From Mycobacterium sp. 852002-51163_SCH5372311 (lineage in GTDB: Bacteria > Actinomycetota > Actinomycetes > Mycobacteriales > Mycobacteriaceae), in NCBI RefSeq assembly GCF_001667115.1, contig NZ_LZIJ01000084.1, positions 1-34,886 on the forward strand: 34,886 bases of DNA, written 5' to 3'. The position numbers and the translations under genes are program-made. Shown here in pieces: positions 27,201 to 34,886 of the stretch. Under the pieces are notes generated by a model that saw nothing but the letters and a program-made list of their open reading frames with translations, had not been told where the DNA came from and made no database searches. The first letter of the stretch is position 1, and each line of letters begins with the position of its first letter.

Positions 27201-27437
27201 CAACGTGGCGCTGAAGGTGATCTCGACGAGGCCGCGAGCGCGGTAGCTCAGTTGGCTGCTGTGCCAACCGATCCCGGCTTCGTGGTGCACGAGATCACGC
27301 TGCTGCGACTCCGGGCGCTGTTGGCCCGCGCCAACGGAGACGACGCCGCCTACCGAGAACATCGTGACCGCTACCGCGCGATGGCGACAAGGCTTGGCTT
27401 AGAGGGCCAGATGAAGTGGGCCGAGGCGATGCCATGA
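24249..27437 (+). CDS. Zinc-ribbon / class III cyclase / AAA-type ATPase signalling protein (copy A)
   Basis: This 1062-residue cytosolic protein has four parts. A zinc ribbon (CGSCG and CSECG; Cys18, 21, 32, 35) comes first. Residues 48-230 are a class III nucleotide cyclase domain with metal Asp57 (LFADVVHS) and Asp101 (KFTGDGIMAVFG), substrate-selecting Lys97 and Thr170 (YTAIGEQVG), and Arg181. The transition-state Asn is replaced by Gly177 (VGMAQR). An ATPase follows with Walker A GPAGIGKS (271-278) and VIEDAHWID as Walker B. The C-terminal ~500 residues are TPR-like helices. There is no DNA-binding domain, unlike the LuxR protein at 4139. GTG 24249 is the start; no clear ribosome site is visible. 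Its TGA overlaps the ATG of copy B by 4 bp. cAMP production is possible, but the Asn loss argues for low activity. Confidence 0.92.
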   Translation: MDNGGDAGGALTAAGLSCGSCGTRLVATAKFCSECGTPVADTARSAEYKQVTILFADVVHSMEIAAAVGAERLREIMAELVDRAATVVQRYGGTVDKFTGDGIMAVFGAPVALEDHAIRACLAALGLQEASRRLAVDVRDRDGVELRLRVGLNSGQVIAGEIGSGPLGYTAIGEQVGMAQRMESVAPPDGVMLSDSTAKLVGDAVVLNEPELVHVKGGNTLLARRLLAVGEHRPHRPTESKLVGRSWELTTVSGILEEAIAGSGCIVNIVGPAGIGKSRLVRETAAIAGARGLPVFSTYCESHANDIPFHVVARMLRAAMGIDELDADIARTHIRERFPAADPEDLLLLDDLLGIGSAAPPDIAPDARRRRLTALINAGAVERPEAAVYVIEDAHWIDEISESMLTDFLAVVPQIPSLVLITYRPEYQGALSRIPGTQTIALRPLNDQHTQQLTTELLGAGSSTGDLAAQITGRAAGNPFFVEEIVRDLAERGVLEGQPGAYRPRGDIADVDVPATLQATIGARIDRLGTSAKRTLNAAAVIGARFDADLLAELIPDPDVAPLIEAELVNQVRFAPSAEYAFRHPLIRTVAYESQLKSIRAQSHRLLAAAIEAGGSPDENAALIAEHLEAAGDLHRAFEWHMRAGAWSNFRDMRAAHTSWRRARQVADRLAHDDPDRLRMSIAPRTLLCATAYRVGGSGADTGFEELRELCTAAGDQQSLAMGMAGQLTWRAMKAHRPEASRLADELVHLLDTIGDPTLTVALSFPAMIAKHETGEMADVLRFAQRVIDLAEDDPTKGNLIFESPLLVAITARGLARWCLGISGWKDDFDHAITKARPLLRDAGMLAGVLWFTYIPAIPYGVLLPDATALRDAAELLSKAEQSGDDLPVDLARGLYGLVLAYQDGSARTHGFELLAKARERTADNRFSLTNLPIIDTHIAREKARIGDIAGAIELGRALVDELFNSGGCLWTALAVSVLVEALLQRGAEGDLDEAASAVAQLAAVPTDPGFVVHEITLLRLRALLARANGDDAAYREHRDRYRAMATRLGLEGQMKWAEAMP

Positions 27438-30400
27438 CGGCTGGCGGGGTAGCGGCGTGCCGCACGTGTGGCACCACTGCTATGGAGAACGCGCGGTTCT
27501 GCCACAGTTGCGGCGCACCGCTCACCGCCACCGCTAGTCGCGCGGAGTACAAGCAAGTCACGGTTCTGTTCGCCGATGTGGTGCACTCGATGGAGATCGC
27601 GGCTGCGGTCGGGCCGGAGCGGCTGCGCGAGATCATGACTGAACTGGTGAACCGTGCCACGGCGGTGGTGCATCGGTACGGCGGCACGGTCGATAAGTTC
27701 ACCGGTGACGGCATCATGGCGGTGTTCGGTGCACCAATAGCGTTGGAAGACCACGCCGTTCGTGCCTGTCGTGCGTCGCTGGATATCCAAGCCGAGACCG
27801 TGCGACTGGCCGCTGACGTCAAAGCCCGCGACGGTGTGGATCTGCAATTGCGAATAGGGCTCAACTGCGGTCAGGTGATCGCCGGTGAAATCGGTTCAGG
27901 GGCATTCGGTTACACCGCTATCGGCGAGCAAGTCGGCATGGCGCAGCGGATGGAATCGGTCGCCCCGCCAGGTGGTGTCATGGTCAGCCAGTCCACCGCG
28001 CGGTTGGTCAAACAGGTTGCGGTGCTCAGTGAAACGGAGATGGTACGCATCAAGGGCGCCGACGATCCAGTGCCCGCACACCGTCTGGTGGCGATGGATT
28101 TGCGCCGCGGTTCCCATGGCCGTTCCGAGGCGACATTGGTGGGGCGCCGGCAGCAGATCACAGCTCTCACCGAGCTGCTCGACCGCGCAATGAGCGGCCA
28201 GGGGAAAGTCGTCGGCGTGGTCGGCGAGGCGGGTATCGGCAAGAGCCGCATGGTGCACGAAATCGCAGCCATCGCGGCCGGGCGCGGCGTCGACGTCTTC
28301 TGGACCTATTGCGAGTCCATTGCCAGCGAAGTCCCACTGCACGTCGTCTCGTCCCTGCTGCGGGCGGTCGCCGGGCTCACCGAGCTAGACGGAGCGGCCG
28401 CACGCGCCGCGGTACGCGCTCGGTTTCCCTGCGCCGATCCCGAGGATCTCCTACTGCTCGACGATCTGCTCGGCATCGCCGACCCCGCCGTCGCGCTCCC
28501 TCATATCGACCCGGACGCCCGCCGGCGGCGACTGACTGCCTCGGTGAACGACTCCTGGCTCGCCCGAGCCACACCGGCAATCTTCGTCGTCGAGGACGTC
28601 CAGTGGATCGACGAGGTCAGCGAGTCATTGCTGACCGAATTCTTTGAGGTGATACCGCAGACGCCGACGATGGTGCTGATCACGTACCGCCCAGAGTACC
28701 GGGGTCAGCTCGCGCGGTTGGCCGATACGCAAACGCTTGCGGCGCTAAACGATTCGGAAACCAGTGCACTGATCGCCGAGTTGCTGGGCCCGGATCCCTC
28801 GGTCGGCGCCTTGACGACGACTGTCGCCGACCGCGCCTCCGGCAATCCCTTCTTCGCCGAGGAGATCGTCCGCGACTTGGCGGAGCGTCACGTGCTCGTC
28901 GGCGATCGCGGCGCTTATGTCTGCGCCACCGACGTCACCGAAGTCAACGTGCCTGCCACGCTGCAGGCGACCATCGCTGCCCGCATCGACCGCCTGGAGC
29001 CGACGGCAAAGCGAAGCGTCGGCGCTGCGGCTGTGATCGGGTCGCGATTCGATACCGACCTGCTGCGGGCGTTGGACGTGGAGCCCGCCCTCGACCAGGC
29101 CGTCAACGCCGAGCTGATCGACGAGGTGGGCGGCGGCCCTCCGATCGAGTACGTGTTTCATCATCCCCTCGTTCGCACCGTGGCCTACGAATCGCAGCTG
29201 AAATCCCATCGCGCCGAGCTGCATCGGCGCCTGGCCAGCGTAATCCAGGCGCGTGACCCGAGCTCGGTCGACGAAAACGCAGCGTTGATAGCCGAGCACG
29301 TGCAGGCCGCGGGGGACGTCGCTGGCGCGTACGGGTGGCACATGCGTGCCGCGGCGTGGCTGTCGCAGCGCGATCTCGCCGGAGCCTGCCGCAGCTGGGA
29401 GCGGGCACGGGCATGCGCCGACGCCATGCCGGTCGACGACGCGCGTCGCTCGGCAATGCGCATTGCCGCGCGGGCCATGTTGTGCGCCAATGCGATGCGA
29501 GTGCGAGCGACCGACACCGATGCCCGCTTCGCGGAACTGCAACAGTTGTGCGCGGCGGCCGACGACAAGCCGTCGCTCGCGCTCGGCATGGCGGGCATGC
29601 TGCCAGTACACCTGCTGTACGGCCGTGTGCGAGAGGCCTCACAGCTGGCTTCCGAATACATGACCCTGGTCGAGTCGATCGGCGACCCGACGCTTACCGT
29701 CCTGCTTGCCTTCGCGGCGCTCCCGATCAAGCTGGAAACCGGGCCGGTCACGGACGTGCTGAGGTGGGCGCAGGCCGCCATCGACCTCGCCGAGGGCAAT
29801 CCTTTCGTCGCGCACCTGATGGCCGGCGCCCTAACAGTGCGCGGCACCGCCCGCTGGGCCCAAGGACATTCAGGGTGGCGAGACGACCTCGACAAGGCGC
29901 TGGCCATGGCACGCGGGGCCGATCCGATGGTGCATGGCTACGTGGTAAGCGTGACGTACGTTTCGGCGATCGCCTCGGAGGTGATGCTGGCCACCGACGC
30001 CGCACTGGCCAACATCGAGGAGGTGTTACGGGTCGCCGAGCGATCCAGCGACGACGTCGCGCTTGGTTTGGCCCGCCTGACAATGGGATTCGCGTTGTTG
30101 TATCGGGAATCGTTGGCGGAACGTGAGCGTGGGGCATCGGTGCTGGCCGAGGTCCGCGAAATGATCCTCGCCAAGCGCTTTTACGCGACCGAGCTGCCCA
30201 TTGTCGAACTGTGGATGGCGCGCGAAAGGGCTGCACGGGGAGATCGTGACGGTGCCCTGCCGGTGATCCGGAAAGCTGTGGACACCTTGTTCGACATGGG
30301 ACAGTGGGGCTATCTCGTCGCGGCCACCGGTGTTCTGGTCGACGTGTTGCTGGCTCGCGGAGCAGCAGGGGATATCGACGAGGCGGACCGTGCAACCGAG

Positions 30401-32044
30401 CGGTTGACGACCGGGCCCGCCGACGAGGGACCGATGCTGCGTGACATATGGCTGTTGCGGCTGCGGGCGCTGCTGGCGCGGGCCCGCGGCGACGAGGTTG
30501 CCTACCACGACTTGGCGAATCGCTACCGCGACTTGGCAACATCACTCGACTTCGATGGTCACATGGCGACGGCCGAAGCGATGACTTCATCGGCAGACGA
30601 ATTTGGTTCTGCGCCAGAGGCATCCGCATCACGCGGCACCGGGGACGGGGTGCCACGCGGAAGAATCCGCCGAACCATGCCGCTGGCCGGCTACGCCGCA
30701 CGCGCCGCAGGTGGGCGAATGGTGGCCGGTCTGCGGGAGAAGGCGGGCGACACCGGCGCCGTGGAGCGATTTCACCAGCGGACTGCCGAGCGGTATTCAG
30801 ACCTGCTCGGTCACTCCAAAGGTGTGCTGATGAAGGCTGGGCAGATCTTCTCCATGCTGGACGCCAATTCCGTCGGCAGCGGGTTTTCGCCCTATCAGAC
30901 GGCGCTGGCAAGGCTGCAGACCAATGCGCCGCCGATGAATCTCCACGTCGTCAAGGACGTGGTGGGCGCAGACCTAGGCCGGCCAATCGAGAAGGTTTTC
31001 TCCCAATTCAGCGATGAACCGATGGCTGCGGCATCAATCGGGCAGGTGCATCGTGCGGTATTGCGCGACGGCCGCGAGGTCGCGGTCAAGGTTCAGTACC
31101 CCGGCGCGGCAGAAGCAATTCGCAACGATCTGGCCAACCATGAAATGTTCACCACGTTTTTCCGGTTCCTGTCGGCAGTGTCGGGCGCGACGATGCCCGA
31201 CCTCCGGCCTGCGACAAGGGAAATCGTTGCGCGCATCGCCGAAGAAACCGACTATCGCCACGAAGCCGCCAACATCACCGCATTCAGCGAGCTCTACTGC
31301 GGCCATCCCTTCATCCGGATACCCAAGGTCATCGGCGACGCTTCCGGTGACCGGGTGCTGACCATGACCTATCTCGACGGACTGGACTGGCCCGCCGCGC
31401 AATTGGCCGACCAGGGCCTGAAGAACACGTGGGCAGAAGTGATCTCGCGGTTCATGGCGGGTTCCTTCCGCCACGCCAATCTGTTTCAGGCCGATCCCCA
31501 TCCCGGCAACTATCGCTTCGGTCCCGATGGGGGAGTCGGATTCGTCGATTTCGGATGCGTCAAGGTCCTCCCGGAACATCAGCGCCGCAAGTTCGTCGGG
31601 ATGCCGCGAGCAGCGGTTGACGGGGACAAGCGGAAATTGCGCGATCTGATGATCGAAACCGGTTTTCTGGCAAGCGATTCCACCCTTACCGCCGACGAAG
31701 CATACGAGTGGTGGTCGGAAATTCTCGATGAACTGCTCGCGCCCCAGCCGGTCACGTATACCCACGAAGGTTCAAAACGTGCAATCCGGGGAATGATGGG
31801 TATCCGCGGCGCCGACCACCCTGCTCGACGCCTGTCGATCCCAGGAGATTTCGTTTTCTTCTCGCGGCTGACGTTCGGCATGAACACGATCTTCGCCACA
31901 CTGGGGGCCACCCTCGATGCCCGATCAATCTATGACGACCTGGACGGCATCGCCGAACCGGTAACCCCGTTGGGCAAACAACACCACGCCTGGGTACGTC
32001 GACGGGGCCTGCCGTGCGGATTGGACGCCCACGACCACCCGTAG
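27434..32044 (+). CDS. Zinc-ribbon / cyclase / ATPase (copy B) fused to an ABC1/UbiB-type kinase
   Basis: This is a 1536-residue single reading frame. Residues 1-1050 parallel copy A: zinc ribbon Cys9/12/23/26; cyclase with Asp48, Asp92, Lys88, Thr161, Arg172 and again Gly168 in place of the transition-state Asn; Walker A GEAGIGKS (264-271); TPR-like region. After a polar linker (1051-1072), residues 1073-1536 are a full ABC1/ADCK atypical kinase. It has the KxGQ motif KAGQ (1134-1137), Ala-rich loop AAASIGQVH (1198-1206), Lys1219 in VAVKVQ, ETD (1271-1273), DPHPGN (from Asp1354) and DFG (1372-1374). Such kinases usually support quinone or lipid metabolism; fusion to a cyclase-ATPase is new to me. 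An in-frame GTG at 30650 could let the kinase also be made alone. ATG 27434 overlaps copy A's stop (ATGA). Confidence 0.92.
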   Translation: MTAGGVAACRTCGTTAMENARFCHSCGAPLTATASRAEYKQVTVLFADVVHSMEIAAAVGPERLREIMTELVNRATAVVHRYGGTVDKFTGDGIMAVFGAPIALEDHAVRACRASLDIQAETVRLAADVKARDGVDLQLRIGLNCGQVIAGEIGSGAFGYTAIGEQVGMAQRMESVAPPGGVMVSQSTARLVKQVAVLSETEMVRIKGADDPVPAHRLVAMDLRRGSHGRSEATLVGRRQQITALTELLDRAMSGQGKVVGVVGEAGIGKSRMVHEIAAIAAGRGVDVFWTYCESIASEVPLHVVSSLLRAVAGLTELDGAAARAAVRARFPCADPEDLLLLDDLLGIADPAVALPHIDPDARRRRLTASVNDSWLARATPAIFVVEDVQWIDEVSESLLTEFFEVIPQTPTMVLITYRPEYRGQLARLADTQTLAALNDSETSALIAELLGPDPSVGALTTTVADRASGNPFFAEEIVRDLAERHVLVGDRGAYVCATDVTEVNVPATLQATIAARIDRLEPTAKRSVGAAAVIGSRFDTDLLRALDVEPALDQAVNAELIDEVGGGPPIEYVFHHPLVRTVAYESQLKSHRAELHRRLASVIQARDPSSVDENAALIAEHVQAAGDVAGAYGWHMRAAAWLSQRDLAGACRSWERARACADAMPVDDARRSAMRIAARAMLCANAMRVRATDTDARFAELQQLCAAADDKPSLALGMAGMLPVHLLYGRVREASQLASEYMTLVESIGDPTLTVLLAFAALPIKLETGPVTDVLRWAQAAIDLAEGNPFVAHLMAGALTVRGTARWAQGHSGWRDDLDKALAMARGADPMVHGYVVSVTYVSAIASEVMLATDAALANIEEVLRVAERSSDDVALGLARLTMGFALLYRESLAERERGASVLAEVREMILAKRFYATELPIVELWMARERAARGDRDGALPVIRKAVDTLFDMGQWGYLVAATGVLVDVLLARGAAGDIDEADRATERLTTGPADEGPMLRDIWLLRLRALLARARGDEVAYHDLANRYRDLATSLDFDGHMATAEAMTSSADEFGSAPEASASRGTGDGVPRGRIRRTMPLAGYAARAAGGRMVAGLREKAGDTGAVERFHQRTAERYSDLLGHSKGVLMKAGQIFSMLDANSVGSGFSPYQTALARLQTNAPPMNLHVVKDVVGADLGRPIEKVFSQFSDEPMAAASIGQVHRAVLRDGREVAVKVQYPGAAEAIRNDLANHEMFTTFFRFLSAVSGATMPDLRPATREIVARIAEETDYRHEAANITAFSELYCGHPFIRIPKVIGDASGDRVLTMTYLDGLDWPAAQLADQGLKNTWAEVISRFMAGSFRHANLFQADPHPGNYRFGPDGGVGFVDFGCVKVLPEHQRRKFVGMPRAAVDGDKRKLRDLMIETGFLASDSTLTADEAYEWWSEILDELLAPQPVTYTHEGSKRAIRGMMGIRGADHPARRLSIPGDFVFFSRLTFGMNTIFATLGATLDARSIYDDLDGIAEPVTPLGKQHHAWVRRRGLPCGLDAHDHP

Positions 32045-32070
32045 CACCGTCGAAGCCGTCAGACCCCCTT

Positions 32071-32085
32071 CAGCGCGGTGCGCTG
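32071..32085 (+). terminator. Weak GC-rich hairpin after the cyclase-kinase gene
   Basis: CAGCGC and GCGCTG pair around GGT, 26 bp after the TAG at 32042-32044. There is no T run. It may attenuate transcription into the monooxygenase gene but is too small to call firmly. Confidence 0.3.
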
Positions 32086-32153
32086 GTCGCGGTTAATCGA
32101 CATCAAGTATTGCGGTACTCGGGACAACGGGCCGACCGCGGCGCGATGATCTG

Positions 32154-34766
32154 ATGATGACCGATACCGCCGCCAGCACAGACAGACCGACCCCTGACGT
32201 CGACGTAGTCGTCGTTGGCGCGGGCATGGCGGGCCTGTACCTTGCCTACCGCCTCAGCCGCGCCGGATACGGGTTGCGCGTATTCGAAGCCGGCGACGAC
32301 CTGGGCGGCACGTGGTACTGGAACCGCTACCCAGGCGCCCGGGTCGACGTACCCAGTGTCGACTACATGTACAGCTTCGACCCCGACTGGCAGCAGGACT
32401 GGCAATGGTCGGAGAAGTACGCCACCCAGCCGGAGATCCTGCGTTACCTGAACTACGTCGCCGACAAGCACGACCTGCGACGTCACATCACCTTCTCGAC
32501 GCGAGTCCGGCGGGCACGCTGGTCCGACGACGCTTCGCTATGGCGGGTGAGCACCGACAGCGGCGACATCACCTGCCGTTTCGTCGTGATGGCCACGGGC
32601 TGTCTTTCCATGCCCAAGCCGGCCGAGGTCGACGGACTCGAACGGTTCGGCGGCGAGGTCTACTTCACCAACCGCTGGCCGCACGAGCCAGTCGACTTCG
32701 CCGGTAAGCGGGTGGGTGTCATCGGCACGGGTTCCTCTGGTATTCAATCGATTCCGGTCATCGCACAGCAGGCCCGCGAGCTGGTGGTGTTTCAGCGCAC
32801 TCCGAATTTCTCGATCCCGGCGCGCAACGGGCCGTTGTCGCCCGAGAAGCTCGCGCAACTGGCGAACGAGGCGGAATACCGTGCGGCGGCGAGGCTTTCG
32901 TTCGGCGGTATTGCGAATATGGACCGCAGCATCATCCCGACTTTCAGCGTCTCCGAGACCGAGCGCCAACAACGCTATGAGCGCGCCTGGGAGAGCGGCT
33001 TATTGTTCGAGACGTTAACCGTTTTCGCTGACGTGGGGACCAACGCCGCGGCCAACCACGAGTTCGCGGAGTTCGTCCGGAACAAGATCCGCTCCATTGT
33101 CGACGATCCCCAGACGGCCGACGATCTTTGCCCGACCGATCATCCGATCGGGACGAAAAGGCCATGCCTGGACACGAACTACTACGCCACCTACAACCTG
33201 CCGCACGTGCGCCTCGTCAACGTCCGGAAGCATCCGATTCGGCAGGTCACCGAAACTGGCATCGATACCGCCGACGAGTCGTTCACCTTCGACGCGATCG
33301 TCTTCGCCACCGGTTTCGACGCGGTGACGGGCGCGATCACGGCTGTCGACTTCAGGGGCCGTAATGACTTGGCGCTCAAGGACAAATGGGCGGATGGGCC
33401 GCAGACCTACCTGGGGTTGACCACAGTGGGCTTTCCCAACCTGTTCTTCATCACCGGTCCCGGGAGTCCCTCGGTGCTGTCGAACATGGCCGTCTCGATC
33501 GAACAGCACGCGGACTGGGTGCTCGACTGCCTCGGTCACCTGAGCGCGGGAGGCTTCGACGTCATCGAGCCCACCGAGACGGCCGAGGCCGGGTGGACGC
33601 AACACGTCAACGACTGCGCCGACATCACCCTCTACCCGACCGCGAACTCTTGGTATATCGGCGCCAACGTGCCGGGCAAGGCACGGGTTTTCCTGCCCTA
33701 CTGCGCCGGGCTCGACTTTTATGGCATCAGCTGCGACGAAGTGGTGGCCCGCGACTATCTGGGGTTCAAGCTGTCGGGACCGGATCGCACGCAGTGCAAC
33801 GACGGAGTGGTGCGCCGGCTGCAACCCGACGTCGAGATGGTCCTCAACGAGGTGGCTGCGCTGAATCTGCCGCCGATGGAATCGATGTCGGCGGCGGATG
33901 CCCGCGCCCTCTACGCGCAGATGGCGACGGCCCGGCCGCCGGGCCCAGAGGTCGGTGAAATCGTCGACGGCTTATTCCCCGGCACCGCAGGCGATTTGGC
34001 GTACCGGGTGTATCGGCCGTCGACTCCGGGTCCGCATCCGTTGGTCGTCTACTTCCACGGTGGTGGCTACGTTCTGGGTGACGCGATCTCGGATGATCCG
34101 CTGTGCCGGGACCTTTGCGTGCGGAGCGACACGGTCATCATCTCGGCGGACTACCGCCATGCACCCGAGCACCGATTCCCGGCGGCGGTCGACGACGCCC
34201 TGGCGGCGGTGCAGTGGGTTGCCGACAACGCCGAGACGCTCGGGGGTAGACCCGGGCAACTCGCGGTGTGCGGCTGGAGCGCAGGCGGAGGGATCGCGGC
34301 GGTGGTATGCCGGCTAACGCGAGATATGGGTGGACCGAACATCATGGGGCAGGCGTTGTTGACACCGATGGTTGCCGGCGAGACGCCAAGCGCATCGTTC
34401 GCCGAGAATGCGGACGGTTACGGGCTCACGACGCCGCTGGTCCGGTGGTTCTGCGACCACTACATCGACCCGGCGGATCGGAGCGACGCCCGTTTTGCGC
34501 CCATAGCTGCCGCCGACCTGTCCGGGCTGCCGCCGACGGTCGTGGTGACGGCCGAGTTCGATCCGCTGCGCGACGACGCCGAGGCCTACGCCGCCGCACT
34601 CGCCGCTGCCGGCGTGCCGACGGAGCATGTCCGCGCGCGCGGCCACACTCATCAGTCGGTGGCGATGGTCGACGTGGTCATCTCCGGCGCACCGATACGG
34701 GCACGGATGGCGGACGCGCTGCGCGGGTTCTTTGCGAACGTACGCACGCCCGAGCCCGCCTCCTGA
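32154..34766 (+). CDS. Baeyer-Villiger monooxygenase fused to HSL-family esterase
   Basis: This 870-residue protein has two enzymes in one chain. Residues about 15-540 are a type I flavin monooxygenase with the FAD Rossmann GAGMAG (22-27), LGGTWYWNRYPGARVDVPS (typical BVMO FAD region) and the NADPH Rossmann GTGSSG. The fingerprint region FGGEVYFTNRWP (165-176) has Phe171 where the consensus FxGxxxHxxxWP has His. Residues about 570-865 are an HSL/GDXG-type alpha/beta hydrolase with HGGG (635-638), GWSAGG (Ser709), the acid Asp in AEFDPLRDD and the His in RGHTHQS. The obvious reading is ketone to ester, then ester to alcohol plus acid, in one protein. It is cytosolic, with no signal peptide. 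ATG 32154 or 32157 starts it, without a clear ribosome site. It lies 109 bp downstream of the cyclase-kinase gene, same strand. Confidence 0.93.
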   Translation: MMTDTAASTDRPTPDVDVVVVGAGMAGLYLAYRLSRAGYGLRVFEAGDDLGGTWYWNRYPGARVDVPSVDYMYSFDPDWQQDWQWSEKYATQPEILRYLNYVADKHDLRRHITFSTRVRRARWSDDASLWRVSTDSGDITCRFVVMATGCLSMPKPAEVDGLERFGGEVYFTNRWPHEPVDFAGKRVGVIGTGSSGIQSIPVIAQQARELVVFQRTPNFSIPARNGPLSPEKLAQLANEAEYRAAARLSFGGIANMDRSIIPTFSVSETERQQRYERAWESGLLFETLTVFADVGTNAAANHEFAEFVRNKIRSIVDDPQTADDLCPTDHPIGTKRPCLDTNYYATYNLPHVRLVNVRKHPIRQVTETGIDTADESFTFDAIVFATGFDAVTGAITAVDFRGRNDLALKDKWADGPQTYLGLTTVGFPNLFFITGPGSPSVLSNMAVSIEQHADWVLDCLGHLSAGGFDVIEPTETAEAGWTQHVNDCADITLYPTANSWYIGANVPGKARVFLPYCAGLDFYGISCDEVVARDYLGFKLSGPDRTQCNDGVVRRLQPDVEMVLNEVAALNLPPMESMSAADARALYAQMATARPPGPEVGEIVDGLFPGTAGDLAYRVYRPSTPGPHPLVVYFHGGGYVLGDAISDDPLCRDLCVRSDTVIISADYRHAPEHRFPAAVDDALAAVQWVADNAETLGGRPGQLAVCGWSAGGGIAAVVCRLTRDMGGPNIMGQALLTPMVAGETPSASFAENADGYGLTTPLVRWFCDHYIDPADRSDARFAPIAAADLSGLPPTVVVTAEFDPLRDDAEAYAAALAAAGVPTEHVRARGHTHQSVAMVDVVISGAPIRARMADALRGFFANVRTPEPAS

Positions 34767-34886
34767 GGAGTGGCGTCGCGTATCGCTTGAGCAACGACTC
34801 GGCATTGGCGCGGAACCCCGGCTTGGCTCAATTTTGTGTGCATCGTCAGGGTAGATCGTGATTAGCGTGTTGCGGAGGTGGTCGGG
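34767..34886. other. Terminal 120 bp, no feature recognised
   Basis: After the stop of the monooxygenase-esterase no gene start, tRNA or clear hairpin was seen before the window ends. Confidence 0.5.

Overview
The window is GC-rich actinobacterial DNA, and I read it as a Mycobacterium chromosome, probably a non-tuberculous species. The evidence is gene content and order. From about 1 to 18,220 the genes match, in reversed orientation, the M. tuberculosis stretch aceE-Rv2240c-Rv2239c-ahpE ... cobD-SURF1-ptpA-ptkA-cobC-Nif3-zinc ribbon-RNase H/phosphatase. These comparisons come from remembered protein sequences; no search was run.

Region 1 (1-3865) holds the 5' two thirds of aceE (minus strand), a small lipoprotein, a DUF3052 protein, the 1-Cys peroxiredoxin ahpE and a tRNA-Val(UAC). 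Region 2 (3866-11115) looks like an accessory block placed at the tRNA. It opens with a frameshifted C-terminal scrap of a GMC-type flavin oxidoreductase touching the tRNA 3' end. It then carries a 1098-residue cyclase/NB-ARC/LuxR regulator, a divergent PknH_C-type lipoprotein, an epoxide hydrolase, a VOC protein and a DUF2236 (MpaB-like) protein. Region 3 (11184-18221) is core: cobD, then the minus-strand unit ptkA-ptpA-SURF1, then the tightly overlapping plus-strand operon cobC-Nif3-zinc ribbon coiled coil-RNase H/phosphatase.

Region 4 (18222-18713) is an intergenic, repeat-rich stretch. It has two runs of one degenerate 20-bp unit in opposite orientations, plus a separate 31-bp direct repeat. 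Region 5 (18714-23961) is a minus-strand operon: ACMSD-type amidohydrolase, D-aminoacylase-like amidohydrolase, cytochrome P450 and an alpha/beta hydrolase lipoprotein. It looks catabolic; the substrate is unknown.

Region 6 (24249-34766) is the most unusual. Two tandem paralogous signalling proteins (zinc ribbon, class III cyclase domain, AAA-type ATPase, helical repeats) overlap by 4 nt. The second is fused in frame to a complete ABC1/UbiB-type atypical kinase. Just downstream, on the same strand, is a Baeyer-Villiger monooxygenase fused to an HSL-type esterase. That fusion would let one polypeptide turn a ketone into an ester and then hydrolyse it. Three large cyclase-ATPase proteins in 35 kb is notable. 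Both tandem copies have Gly where active class III cyclases normally have the transition-state Asn, so they may be sensors or scaffolds rather than efficient cyclases.
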